A stretch of DNA of 6,642 nucleotides from Labilithrix luteola (GCA_026225435.1 JAMFST010000778.1:1-6642), one strand, 5' to 3'; counted from the stretch's first letter, positions 1 through 6,091 are shown. Notes: generated by a model from the letters alone, not told the origin. Numbers and translations: made by a program.

Positions 1-237
1 CGAGAGATCGATCCCGCGCTGGATGACCACCACCGTCATGCCCAGGCCGAGCAGCCCGAGCACCGCGGCGCCGCGCAGCAGGTTGAAGATGTTCTCGAGG
101 GTGAAGAAGACCGGCTCCGGTGAGCGATGGTCGATGACCAGGCCGAAGGCGATGAAGGTCACGATGCCGAGCACGAGGACGATGGCCTCCAGCCCCACCA
201 GCCCCATCACGCCGTGCCGCCCGAACCGCGACGTCAT
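1..237 (-). CDS. Sugar-type ABC transporter permease, N-terminal part (cut by window edge)
   Basis: The minus-strand frame opens with ATG at 237-235 and stays open to the window edge, giving 79 residues of the N-terminus. A polar start (MTSRFGRHG) is followed by a first membrane segment at about residues 10-34 and a periplasmic-looking stretch (HRSPEPVFFTLENIFNLLR). A second hydrophobic segment then ends in GMTVVVIQRGIDLS. That last motif matches the GMTxVIxxGGIDLSVGS signature of RbsC/XylH-type permeases (BPD_transp_2 family), which form the inner-membrane channel for ribose, xylose and related substrates. A strong Shine-Dalgarno (AAGGGGAG, plus-strand 247-254) lies 9 bases before the ATG and supports the start. 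The ATPase and binding-protein genes are expected outside the window. The family call is firm. The substrate cannot be told from this fragment. Confidence 0.85.
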   Translation of the reverse strand, partial: MTSRFGRHGVMGLVGLEAIVLVLGIVTFIAFGLVIDHRSPEPVFFTLENIFNLLRGAAVLGLLGLGMTVVVIQRGIDLS

Positions 238-298
238 CTTTGCCTGCTCCCCTTCTGGAACGTCCATTCGTACGCGCCGGATGGCCGCGACGAACTAG

Positions 299-327
299 TG
301 AGTCACATTTACTTCGCGGCGTGTCAA
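299..327 (-). promoter_or_regulatory. Possible promoter for the ABC permease gene
   Basis: On the minus strand a perfect TTGACA -35 box lies at 327-322. The hexamer 17 bases further on (304-299) is a poor match to TATAAT, so only the -35 half is convincing. It sits about 60-90 bases upstream of the permease start codon, just downstream of a cluster of dyad repeats, which is a sensible promoter position. This is a weak prediction. Confidence 0.3.
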
Positions 328-333
328 TGCCCG

Positions 334-402
334 CACGCGTCACGCGACGCGTCATGAACACAGCCAAATTACGCTGCGTTGTGACGTCTAGACGCGTCGC
401 GT
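334..402. repeat. Cluster of GACGCGTC palindromes forming a dyad upstream of the ABC permease
   Basis: The 12-mer ACGCGACGCGTC at 342-353 has its exact reverse complement at 391-402, with a 37-base spacer. Each arm contains the 8-base palindrome GACGCGTC (346-353 and 391-398). A near copy, CACGCGTC, lies at 334-341. A second, inner inverted repeat pairs 357-364 (AACACAGC) with 373-380 at 7 of 8 positions. The cluster lies immediately upstream of the candidate -35 of the sugar-transporter gene, so a regulator-binding region is the likeliest reading. An RNA hairpin downstream of the epoxide hydrolase is the alternative. Confidence 0.55.
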
Positions 403-410
403 CTTGAGTG

Positions 411-432
411 AGTGCGGCTCATTAGCCGCGCT
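411..432 (-). terminator. Hairpin after the epoxide hydrolase gene
   Basis: GCGGCT (414-419) pairs perfectly with AGCCGC (424-429) around a CATT tetraloop. Pairing extends outward through a G-U wobble and two more pairs, to 411/432. It begins 18 bases past the stop codon of the leftward epoxide hydrolase. No U-run follows on either strand, so it is a hairpin-only terminator candidate. Confidence 0.45.
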
Positions 433-449
433 TCCTTCGACCCTTCCGT

Positions 450-1568
450 TCAGCGGTAACGCGCGAAGAACGAGCGCACGTCGGCGACGAGTAGCTCCGG
501 TACCTCGCTCGCGGCGAAGTGCCCGCCGCGCGGCAGCTCGGTCCACTGCACGATGTGGTTCGTCTGCTCCGCGTAGCGGCGGACGGCCGGCATCATGTCC
601 CGCGGCCCCACGGCGACCGCCATCGGTATCGACGAGACCTGCGGCGCTCCGAACAGCCAGCCCCCCTCGGCGTACAGGCGCACGGACGACGCGATGGTGC
701 GCGTGAACCAGTAGATGGAGACGTGCGTGAGCAGCAGATCGCGGTCCATCGGCGCATCGGTCCACGTGAGGAGCTTCTCGCCGATCCAGGCGAGCAGCCC
801 CGTGGGCGAGTCGTTCAGGCCGTAGGCGAGCGTCAGGGGGCGCGAGACCTGGACCGCCAGGTACGCCCGCCCGTCACGCTGGAACTCGGCAGCGCGCGCG
901 AGGTGTGCCTGCTCGAGAGCGGTCAGCCCCTGGCCGTCGTCGGTCGGCGGCGCCAGCAGGTTGTTCAGGTGCACGCCGACGAGGTGCGCGGGATCGACGA
1001 AGCCGAGCTCGCGCGTCACCAGCGCTCCCCAGTCGCCCCCCTGCGCGCCGTAGCGCGTGTAGCCCAGGCGCTGCATGAGCGTGGCCCATGCGCGGGCGAT
1101 GCGGGTGGCGTCCCAGCCGCGCTCGCGCGTGGGGCCGGAGAAGCCGAAGCCGGGGAGGGACGGGACGACGACGTGAAAGGCGTCCTCGGCGCGGCCTCCG
1201 TGCAGCTGCGGCTCGGTGAGCGGGCCGATGACGTCGAGAAACTCGGCGACCGTGCCTGGCCAGCCGTGGGTCAGCACCAGCGGGAAGGCGTGAGGCGAGG
1301 AGGAGCGGACGTGGAGGAAGTGCACGTCCTGCCCGTCGATGGACGTCGTCCACTGCGGCAGGGCGTTGAGCCGCGCCTCGGCGCGCCGCCAGTCGAAGCG
1401 GTGGCGCCACTGCTCGGCGAGCTCGCGCACTGTGGCGAGCGGGATGCCGTGGGCGCCGTCGATGCCGGGGAGCTCGTCGGGCCAGCGGGTGGCGTCGAGC
1501 CGCTGGTGGAGGTCGAGCAGGGCAGAGTCGGGGATGTCGATGCGGAAGGGGACGAGGAGATCGGTCAT
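450..1568 (-). CDS. Epoxide hydrolase, microsomal/juvenile-hormone type (EHN + alpha/beta hydrolase)
   Basis: The 372-residue product probably opens epoxides to vicinal diols through a covalent ester intermediate. Residues about 5-110 fit the EHN (epoxide hydrolase N-terminal) domain, including the typical FxIxIPDxxLxDLxxRLxxTRWP opening. The alpha/beta-hydrolase core follows. The oxyanion-hole motif HGWPG is at 101-105. The nucleophile is Asp179 in GGDWG (177-181). His350 in RGGHFAASE is the catalytic base and Asp324 is a candidate charge-relay acid. Tyr299 (VRLYAE) fits an epoxide-protonating tyrosine. No signal peptide or N-terminal membrane anchor is seen, so it is probably cytosolic. Length is normal for bacterial members. 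The start ATG has an AGGG element about 8 bases upstream. It is divergent from the WYL regulator, which probably controls it through the intervening palindrome. The substrate is unknown. Confidence 0.9.
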   Translation of the reverse strand: MTDLLVPFRIDIPDSALLDLHQRLDATRWPDELPGIDGAHGIPLATVRELAEQWRHRFDWRRAEARLNALPQWTTSIDGQDVHFLHVRSSSPHAFPLVLTHGWPGTVAEFLDVIGPLTEPQLHGGRAEDAFHVVVPSLPGFGFSGPTRERGWDATRIARAWATLMQRLGYTRYGAQGGDWGALVTRELGFVDPAHLVGVHLNNLLAPPTDDGQGLTALEQAHLARAAEFQRDGRAYLAVQVSRPLTLAYGLNDSPTGLLAWIGEKLLTWTDAPMDRDLLLTHVSIYWFTRTIASSVRLYAEGGWLFGAPQVSSIPMAVAVGPRDMMPAVRRYAEQTNHIVQWTELPRGGHFAASEVPELLVADVRSFFARYR

Positions 1569-1588
1569 GGCGAGACCCTACGAGCGCT

Positions 1589-1609
1589 CGCGGACAGGTT
1601 CTGTCCGCG
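1589..1609. promoter_or_regulatory. Perfect palindromic operator between epoxide hydrolase and WYL regulator
   Basis: CGCGGACAG (1589-1597) and CTGTCCGCG (1601-1609) are exact reverse complements separated by GTT. The site lies in the 50-base gap between two divergent start codons (1568 and 1619), so a bound protein would cover both promoters. The neighbouring HTH/WYL protein is the obvious candidate ligand, because regulators of this type usually bind a dyad next to their own gene. The right arm ends 9 bases before the regulator ATG, leaving little room for a leader. Confidence 0.75.
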
Positions 1610-1618
1610 GCCTCGGGC

Positions 1619-2599
1619 ATGATGCTCGCCATGCTCGAGACCTCGGCGCGCCTGCTCCAGCTGCTCGCTCTCTGCCAGGCGCAGCGCGAATGTCCCGGCG
1701 GCGATCTCGCGGCGCGGCTCGAGGTCGACGTGCGCACCGTGCGGCGCGACGTCGATCGGCTCCGAAGCCTCGGCTACCACGTGGAGGCGAGCGCCGGCAC
1801 CGGCGGCGGCTACCGGATGGGGCGCGGGACCTCGATGCCGCCGCTGCTCCTCGCCGACGACGAGACGGTGGCCGTGGCGCTCGGGCTGCTCACCTCGGCG
1901 CTGGGCGCCATCTCCGGTATCGAGGAGGTGTCGCTGCGTGCCTTCGCCAAGCTCGGGCAGATCGTCCCTCGACGGCTGCACCACCGCATCGAGGCGCTGC
2001 GCCGCTCGACCGTCGCGCTCACCCCGGTGGGCGAGGCGACCGTCGACGCGGAGCTGCTCGCGGCCATCGCCGTCGCCTGTCATGACGACGAGCGGCTGCG
2101 CCTCCGCTACCGCGCGCACGACGGCGCCGAGAGCGACCGGTCGGTCGAACCGCACCGGCTCGTCTGCGTCGCGCGTCGCTGGTACCTGCTCGCCTGGGAC
2201 GAAGGGCGCCTTGACTGGCGGACGTTCCGGCTCGATCGCGTGCTCCAGCAGCGTCGCGCCGGCGGTCGCTTCGTGCGCCGTCCGCTGCCGCGGCTGGCGC
2301 AGGCCCTGGTGGCGGACGCGGTGACGAGCGGTCCCTATCGGTACACGGCGAAGGTGCGCGTGCACGCGGCGGCAGCGGAGGTGGCGGACAAGATGCCGGC
2401 CGATGCGGCGAGGATCGAGCCGGACGGCCCGCGCGCCTGCACGCTCCACCTGGGGGCCCGATCCGTCGAGCGGCTCGCCGAGCACCTGTGCATGCTGGGG
2501 GTCGACTTCGAGGTGCAGGAGCCGCCGGAGCTGATCGCGGCGGTGCGCGCGCTCGGTCAGCGTTGCGCGCGAGCGGTGAAGGGGCGGCCGCGCACCTAG
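1619..2599 (+). CDS. HTH/WYL-domain transcriptional regulator (YafY-like)
   Basis: The 326-residue DNA-binding regulator has three parts. An N-terminal winged HTH (about 9-67) has a recognition helix around VDVRTVRRDVDRLRSLGY and wing GGGYRM (62-67). A WYL domain (about 140-212) has RRWYLLAWD (186-194) and the trailing RTFRLDRV (201-208). A C-terminal WCX-like region spans about 240-315. WYL domains sense ligands in many bacteria, and relatives act as repressors or activators of adjacent genes. It is divergent from an epoxide hydrolase, with a perfect palindrome between them, which suggests joint control of both. In-frame ATGs at 1619, 1622 and 1631 all lack a Shine-Dalgarno, so the exact start is uncertain and translation may be leaderless. 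It converges with the FMN reductase gene, leaving 13 bases. Confidence 0.9.
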   Translation: MMLAMLETSARLLQLLALCQAQRECPGGDLAARLEVDVRTVRRDVDRLRSLGYHVEASAGTGGGYRMGRGTSMPPLLLADDETVAVALGLLTSALGAISGIEEVSLRAFAKLGQIVPRRLHHRIEALRRSTVALTPVGEATVDAELLAAIAVACHDDERLRLRYRAHDGAESDRSVEPHRLVCVARRWYLLAWDEGRLDWRTFRLDRVLQQRRAGGRFVRRPLPRLAQALVADAVTSGPYRYTAKVRVHAAAAEVADKMPADAARIEPDGPRACTLHLGARSVERLAEHLCMLGVDFEVQEPPELIAAVRALGQRCARAVKGRPRT

Positions 2600-2609
2600 C
2601 TCCGGCCGC
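2584..2609. terminator. GC hairpin between convergent genes
   Basis: GCGGCCG (2584-2590) pairs exactly with CGGCCGC (2603-2609). The 12-base loop contains the stop codon of the WYL regulator, and the right arm ends just before the stop codon of the FMN reductase on the other strand. It could serve both convergent genes, but there is no U-run and short GC-rich dyads are common at this composition. Confidence 0.3.
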
Positions 2610-2612
2610 GGG

Positions 2613-3107
2613 TCAGCTCGCGCGAGTGGCCACCGCCTGCGCCAGCTCGTCGAGCAGCTCCACCAGCTGCGCTTCTTGCCGCGGTCCACGCACCAGCGGC
2701 GCGCCGCCGACGATGCGCGCGCTCACCGCGCCGAGGGTGCCGTTGAGCGCCTCGAGCCCGAGCAAGCCGCGCCCCTCGCCCGCGGCGGACGCGGTGATGG
2801 CGACGATCTTCCGTTCGAGCTCGCCGGTGCCGATCACCCAGTCGATGGCGTTCTTCAGTCCACCGGGCAGGCTGTGCCCGTACTCGGGCGTGGCGACGAG
2901 CACGGCGTCAGTCGCCGAGAGCGCGGCGCGCCAGGTCTTCACCGGCTCCGGCGCGGTCTCGATGTCCGGATTGAAGAGCGGCAGGTGGCGCAGGCCGTCG
3001 AAGATCTCGATGTCCATCCCGGCGGGCGCACGCTTCTGCGCCAGGCGCAGGAGGTCCAGGTTGGTCGACTCGGCCTGCAGGCTTCCACAGATGGCGAGGA
3101 CGCGCAT
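2613..3107 (-). CDS. NADPH-dependent FMN reductase family protein
   Basis: The 164-residue flavodoxin-fold oxidoreductase probably passes electrons from NAD(P)H through bound FMN to quinones, nitro compounds, azo dyes, metals or free flavin. The fold begins with beta-strand MRVLAICGS and the FMN phosphate loop GSLQAESTN (8-16). The family hallmark TPEYGHSLPGGLKNAIDW (73-90) is complete, and a glycine-rich segment (AAGEGRGLLGLEAL) follows. Length is slightly short of the usual 170-190 but nothing essential is missing. There is no signal peptide, so it is cytosolic. Among relatives it resembles the YieF/ChrR and general NADPH-dependent FMN reductase group, but specificity cannot be assigned. 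No strong ribosome site is seen before the ATG. It stands alone on its strand and converges on the WYL gene, so any link to the epoxide hydrolase is by proximity only. Confidence 0.9.
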   Translation of the reverse strand: MRVLAICGSLQAESTNLDLLRLAQKRAPAGMDIEIFDGLRHLPLFNPDIETAPEPVKTWRAALSATDAVLVATPEYGHSLPGGLKNAIDWVIGTGELERKIVAITASAAGEGRGLLGLEALNGTLGAVSARIVGGAPLVRGPRQEAQLVELLDELAQAVATRAS

Positions 3108-3411
3108 GGCGTGAGGCTTAGCGCAGGATGACGGAGCTGGAACCGCTCACGTTGATGGTCATGGCTCCGGACGTCAGGAGCGGAGCGCTGCCCGACGCCG
3201 GAGCCTTCGTGTGATCATCGCGCCCGGGTTTACCGGACGTTTCCCCGCCGCGAGCGAAAAGTTGCGATCCCCGCCAAGGCCGAGCGAGTCGAATTGACAC
3301 ACCGCGCCTCGAACGATTCGAAACGACTCGCTTCCAGCCGACCTGGCCGGAGGAAATCTCGGGAAATCGTCGATCCGCGATCCTGGTGCGGCGCTTGCTG
3401 AGGGGGCGCTC
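3108..3411. other. 304-base gene-free region upstream of two divergent genes
   Basis: This stretch lies between the FMN reductase start (leftward) and the lipoprotein start (rightward), so it should hold both promoters. I see no convincing gene in it. It contains a dyad around a possible rightward -35 box (see 3283-3332). A Shine-Dalgarno (GAGGGG, 3400-3405) precedes the lipoprotein ATG by about 6 bases. No clear promoter for the FMN reductase was found. Confidence 0.6.
3283..3332 (+). promoter_or_regulatory. Dyad flanking a possible promoter of the OmpA-like lipoprotein
   Basis: AGCGAGTCG (3283-3291) and CGACTCGCT (3324-3332) are a perfect 9-base inverted repeat with a 32-base spacer. Between the arms lies a perfect TTGACA (3294-3299). 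The hexamer 17 bases downstream is TTCGAA (3317-3322), a poor -10. That hexamer is part of a nested small dyad, TCGAA-CGA-TTCGA (3309-3321). The arrangement resembles an operator overlapping a promoter about 90 bases upstream of the coding start. The dyad is certain, but its function is inferred. Confidence 0.4.
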
Positions 3412-3948
3412 ATGAATACTCTCCTCGTCAAGCTCATGGTCCCGACCACCCTCGTTGCCGCTGCGGCTCTCGCCGGCTGCGCTCATGACGAGCATGTCGC
3501 CCCCGCCAGCGCCACCACCGAGACCACCTCCACCCAGGTGAGCGCGCAGGCCACGCCGACCACGACGCAGAACATGCAGCTGTCGGGCGACTTTGCCGCC
3601 TGCAAGATCGAGGTGAACAACCCGGCGACCGCGCCGAAGTTCAACTTCGACGACGCCACCCTGCCGGCCGACGAGCGCAACGTGCTCCACCAGATCGCCA
3701 CCTGCGTCACCACCGGTCCGCTCAAGGGGCGCCAGCTGCACCTCGTCGGCCGCGCCGATCCGCGCGGCGAGCAGGAGTACAACATGGCGCTCGGCGGCTC
3801 GCGCGCCAACACCGTCAAGGCGTACCTGACCCAGGACGGCGTCGCCGCCGCTCAGGTCAGCACCACCTCGCGCGGCAAGCTCGACGCTACCGGCACCGAC
3901 GAGCAGGGCTGGCAGCAGGACCGCCGCGTCGACATCGACCTCAAGTGA
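3412..3948 (+). CDS. OmpA/Pal-like outer-membrane lipoprotein
   Basis: This 178-residue lipoprotein probably tethers the outer membrane to peptidoglycan. The signal peptide has Lys7, a hydrophobic stretch and a lipobox LAGC (20-23), so Cys23 would be lipidated. Position +2 is Ala, which by the E. coli rule favours outer-membrane sorting. A Thr/Ala/Ser-rich linker (24-55) leads to a compact OmpA-like domain (about 57-177). The peptidoglycan-binding core has Asp116 in GRADPRG and Arg131 in SRANTVKAYL, with the 15-residue spacing of the diaminopimelate-binding Asp/Arg pair in OmpA proteins. The domain ends in the family's RRVDI. Cys64 and Cys98 could form a disulfide. A good Shine-Dalgarno (GAGGGG) fixes the start. 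It has no evident functional link to the downstream YcaO locus, from which a long inverted repeat separates it. Confidence 0.88.
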   Translation: MNTLLVKLMVPTTLVAAAALAGCAHDEHVAPASATTETTSTQVSAQATPTTTQNMQLSGDFAACKIEVNNPATAPKFNFDDATLPADERNVLHQIATCVTTGPLKGRQLHLVGRADPRGEQEYNMALGGSRANTVKAYLTQDGVAAAQVSTTSRGKLDATGTDEQGWQQDRRVDIDLK

Positions 3949-4074
3949 GAAGGCGGTCATAAACCGCGGATATGGCCGCACGTCGTCGGTCGGGGGTCGT
4001 CGCCCTACAGAAGTAGGGCTCCTCACCCGCTCCCTAGCCGTGCAGCCATCTCCGCGGTTTCTGACCACCTTCTC
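3947..4074. repeat. 128-base imperfect inverted repeat (MITE-like or large hairpin)
   Basis: Bases 3947-3982 pair with 4039-4074 at 32 of 36 positions. The outer 24 bases match at 22 of 24, starting GAGAAGGCGGTCATAAACCG on the left and ending in TTCTGACCACCTTCTC on the right. The 56-base interior contains its own smaller hairpin (4002-4019). The left arm begins inside the stop codon of the lipoprotein gene, and the right arm ends 41 bases before the ycaO start. I see no target-site duplication at the edges and no transposase ORF inside. Candidate explanations are a small non-autonomous mobile element, a structured 3' UTR or terminator, or a 5' leader of the ycaO operon. The pairing is directly visible. 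The identity is not established. Confidence 0.7.
4002..4019 (+). terminator. Inner hairpin, possible terminator after the lipoprotein gene
   Basis: GCCCTAC (4002-4008) and GTAGGGC (4013-4019) form a perfect 7-base stem with an AGAA tetraloop, inside the larger inverted repeat. It is 53 bases past the lipoprotein stop codon. No U-run follows, so termination is only possible, and the hairpin may simply be the tip of the bigger structure. Confidence 0.35.
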
Positions 4075-4115
4075 GGTGCTCTGGCTGCGAGTGCGGTGGT
4101 AAGTCAGCCGGGCGC

Positions 4116-5339
4116 ATGACTGACCCTGTTCGACTCAGCTCCAGCCTTCGCTCGGTTCCGCCGGAGGTCACGCTCGGCCACGCCAGGAAGTGGGCGGAGC
4201 GTCTCGGCATCACCCGCGTCACGGACATCACGCGGCTCGATCGGCCCGGCATCCCGGTGTCCACGAGCATCCGCCCCACCGCGGCCCTCGGCTCGCTGTG
4301 CGTCAACGCCGGCAAGGGGCTGCGCCCCATCGAGGCGCACATCGGCGCGTACATGGAGGCGATCGAGTTCGCGCTCGCCGAGCCAGGCGGCTCGAAGGTC
4401 GCGCGCATCACCGCCACCCCGCGCGACGTCCTCGACGGTCGCGAGCGCCCCGACGCCGTCCTCGATCTGTGCCCCAAGCTCGGCGCCAAGGTTCTCCTCG
4501 ATGCGCCCATGGAGTGTGTCCGCGCCCACGACATCGTCACCGGCGAGGAGATGCTCGTCCCGGCGGAGCTGGTCTTCCTCCCGTTCCGCCCGCACCCCGG
4601 CTTCCAGGGGCTCTTCGGCACCAGCTCCAACGGCCTCGCCTCCGGCAACACCGTCCGCGAGGCGACCGTCCACGCCCTCGCCGAGCTGATCGAGCGCGAC
4701 GTCCGCTCCTTCGAGGCGGTGCGCGAGACCAGCGCGCTGGTCGATCTGCAGAGCGTCGTAGGCCCAGCGCGGGAGCTCGTTCGCCTCGTCGAGGACGCCG
4801 GCCTCGAGCTCTACGTCCGCTCCGCCGACAACGTCTTCGGCGTCGCCTACGTCACCGCCGTCATCAACGATCCCGACGCCCTCGCGCCGCACCTCCTCAA
4901 CGGCGGCTTCGGTTGCCACCCGCACGCCGGCGTCGCCTTCATCCGCGCCGTGTCCGAGGCTGCCCAGAGCCGCCTCTCGTTCATCCACGGCGGCCGCGAC
5001 GATCTGCAAGGCCACTACGATCGCTTCGCCGACTGGGACGCCGAGAAGAAGCGCGCCTTCGTCGCCAAGGTGGTCGCCAAGGCCAACGACGCCACCCGCA
5101 AGGTCCCGTTCTCCGCCATCGCCGACCACACGGCCACGGTCACCACCATCGAGGCGTGCGAGCAGCTGCTCATCGACCGCCTCCGCGCCCAGGGCCTCCC
5201 CCGCGTGCTCCGCGTCGCGTACACCGCTCCGGACGACGACCTGCAGGTGGTCCGCCTCATCGTCCCCGGTCTCGAGCTGTTCGGCGAAGGGATCGTCCGC
5301 GTCGGTCGCCGCCTGAGGGATCATGCGAAGCAAAACTGA
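4116..5339 (+). CDS. ycaO: YcaO-family cyclodehydratase/thioamide synthetase
   Basis: The 407-residue YcaO protein belongs to an ATP-dependent family that activates peptide backbone amides and, with TfuA partners, installs thioamides. The conserved blocks are present in order. An N-terminal segment has GITRVTDITRLDRPGIPV (31-48). An ATP/Mg block, CVNAGKGL, lies at 62-69 with Glu81 and Glu84 following. The central signature SNGLASGNTVREA (171-183) leads into HALAELIERD with Glu190 and Glu193. GGFGCHPHAG then RAVSEAAQSRL (277-287) carries Glu281, Gln284 and Arg286, and VPGLE (384-388) follows near the end. There is no C-terminal PxPxP tail and no fused E1-like or ocin-ThiF-like domain. Its gene overlaps tfuA by 17 bases, implying translational coupling. 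No strong Shine-Dalgarno precedes the ATG, but no upstream in-frame start fits better. The modified residue and exact chemistry are inferred. Confidence 0.93.
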   Translation: MTDPVRLSSSLRSVPPEVTLGHARKWAERLGITRVTDITRLDRPGIPVSTSIRPTAALGSLCVNAGKGLRPIEAHIGAYMEAIEFALAEPGGSKVARITATPRDVLDGRERPDAVLDLCPKLGAKVLLDAPMECVRAHDIVTGEEMLVPAELVFLPFRPHPGFQGLFGTSSNGLASGNTVREATVHALAELIERDVRSFEAVRETSALVDLQSVVGPARELVRLVEDAGLELYVRSADNVFGVAYVTAVINDPDALAPHLLNGGFGCHPHAGVAFIRAVSEAAQSRLSFIHGGRDDLQGHYDRFADWDAEKKRAFVAKVVAKANDATRKVPFSAIADHTATVTTIEACEQLLIDRLRAQGLPRVLRVAYTAPDDDLQVVRLIVPGLELFGEGIVRVGRRLRDHAKQN

Positions 5340-6018
5340 AGAAGCACCGGCCACCCGGCCGCTGGTCATGTACGCCGGCCCCACCCTCGCGAGCAGCCCG
5401 CGCGCCCGGTCGCTGGTCGCGCCGTTCGACGTGCGCCGCCCGGTGCGTCGTCGCGACGTCCCCGAGCTCCTCGCGAGCCAGCCCGTCGCGGGCGTCCTCG
5501 TGGTCGTCGACGGCGTCTTCCACGACCACCTCGCCGTCGGCCACGCCGAGCTGCGCGACGCCCTCGCCGCCGGCTGGAAGGTCTGGGGTCTGTCGTCGAT
5601 GGGCGCCATCCGCGCCCGCGAGATGTCCCCGCTCGGCATGCGTGGCTACGGCGAGGTGTACCAGCGCTTCGTCGACGAGGAGGACTTCCAGGACGACGAG
5701 GTCACCCTCCTGCACGAGACGACCGCTCCGTACAAAGGTGTGACCGAGCCGCTCGTCCACCTCCGCGTCGCCGTCGACCACCTCGTGGAGCAGGGCATCG
5801 TCCCGGCCGACGAAGGCGCGAGCGTGATCGCGGATCTCAAATCCCGCTGGTACGGCGAGCGCACTGTCCGCGGCATGATCGAGGATTTTCGTCAGCGTGA
5901 CCGTGCGCGCGGCGATCGTGTGAGAGCGGAGCTGGCGGAGTTTCAGCGGTTCCGCGTGAAGAGCGCGGATCTGGAGCGTTTTCTCGAGGACCGGGTGTGG
6001 GAGAAAGCGGACGCGTGA
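5323..6018 (+). CDS. tfuA: TfuA-family partner protein
   Basis: The 231-residue TfuA-domain protein belongs to the family named from the trifolitoxin locus, whose members assist YcaO enzymes in backbone thioamidation and are thought to help deliver sulfur. The core is unmistakable. MYAGPTL (16-22) is followed by VVDGVFHDHLAV (61-72), an amphipathic AELRDALAAGWKVWG, the hallmark SSMGAIRAREM (91-101), GMRGYGEVYQRF (105-116) and DDEVTLLH (124-131). A charged, helical C-terminal tail (about 165-231) is normal for longer members. No signal peptide or membrane segment is seen. ATG at 5323 follows GAGGGA at 5315-5320 with short spacing, and the reading frame opens inside the end of ycaO. An internal ATG (codon 16) is possible but would leave the core without a lead-in. 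Codons become less GC-rich towards the 3' end. Confidence 0.93.
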   Translation: MRSKTEEAPATRPLVMYAGPTLASSPRARSLVAPFDVRRPVRRRDVPELLASQPVAGVLVVVDGVFHDHLAVGHAELRDALAAGWKVWGLSSMGAIRAREMSPLGMRGYGEVYQRFVDEEDFQDDEVTLLHETTAPYKGVTEPLVHLRVAVDHLVEQGIVPADEGASVIADLKSRWYGERTVRGMIEDFRQRDRARGDRVRAELAEFQRFRVKSADLERFLEDRVWEKADA

Positions 6019-6055
6019 CGAGGAGTTGATGCCCCTGTTCGCTTCGTGGTTTCCT

Positions 6056-6091
6056 CTCGTTCAGCTGTTCACACGAACGAGGAGATGTTCC
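6056..6091 (+). promoter_or_regulatory. Shine-Dalgarno and small hairpin ahead of the first precursor peptide
   Basis: CTCGTTC (6056-6062) pairs exactly with GAACGAG (6075-6081) around a 12-base loop. The 3' arm overlaps the start of a strong Shine-Dalgarno, AGGAGA (6080-6085), 6 bases before the ATG at 6092. The hairpin could modulate translation or mark an RNA processing site between tfuA and the peptide gene. A similar ACGAGGAG occurs at 6018-6025, just after the tfuA stop codon, but sits too close to the ATG at 6029 to be an ideal ribosome site. Confidence 0.4.

Noticed and set aside
519..1622. 367-residue plus-strand frame across the epoxide hydrolase
   Set aside because: It is a shadow of the epoxide hydrolase, whose catalytic motifs are intact. 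The shadow product shows no domain.
1565..2689. 374-residue open frame on the minus strand across the WYL regulator
   Set aside because: The WYL gene has full domain motifs in its own frame. The antisense product is Arg/His/Gly-rich with no recognisable domain.
3118..3162. 14-codon minus-strand ORF (MTINVSGSSSVILR) ending 10 bases before the FMN reductase start
   Set aside because: It could be a leader peptide, but the ribosome site is poorly spaced, there is no attenuator hairpin, and a chance ORF of this length is expected. Too weak to annotate.
3118..4068. 316-residue minus-strand frame across the lipoprotein and its upstream region
   Set aside because: It is antisense to an OmpA-domain lipoprotein with a clear signal peptide. 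The composition is Arg/Gly/Val-rich and there is no motif.
4083..4094. Possible sigma-54 (-24/-12) promoter before ycaO, TGGC...TGC
   Set aside because: The GG to GC spacing is 8 bases rather than the required 10, so the element would not be functional.
4104..5639. 511-residue open frame on the minus strand across ycaO and tfuA
   Set aside because: It is antisense to two clearly recognised families. Its translation is a low-complexity Asp/Glu/Gly/Val/Arg-rich string with no motif, which is typical of antisense frames in high-GC DNA.
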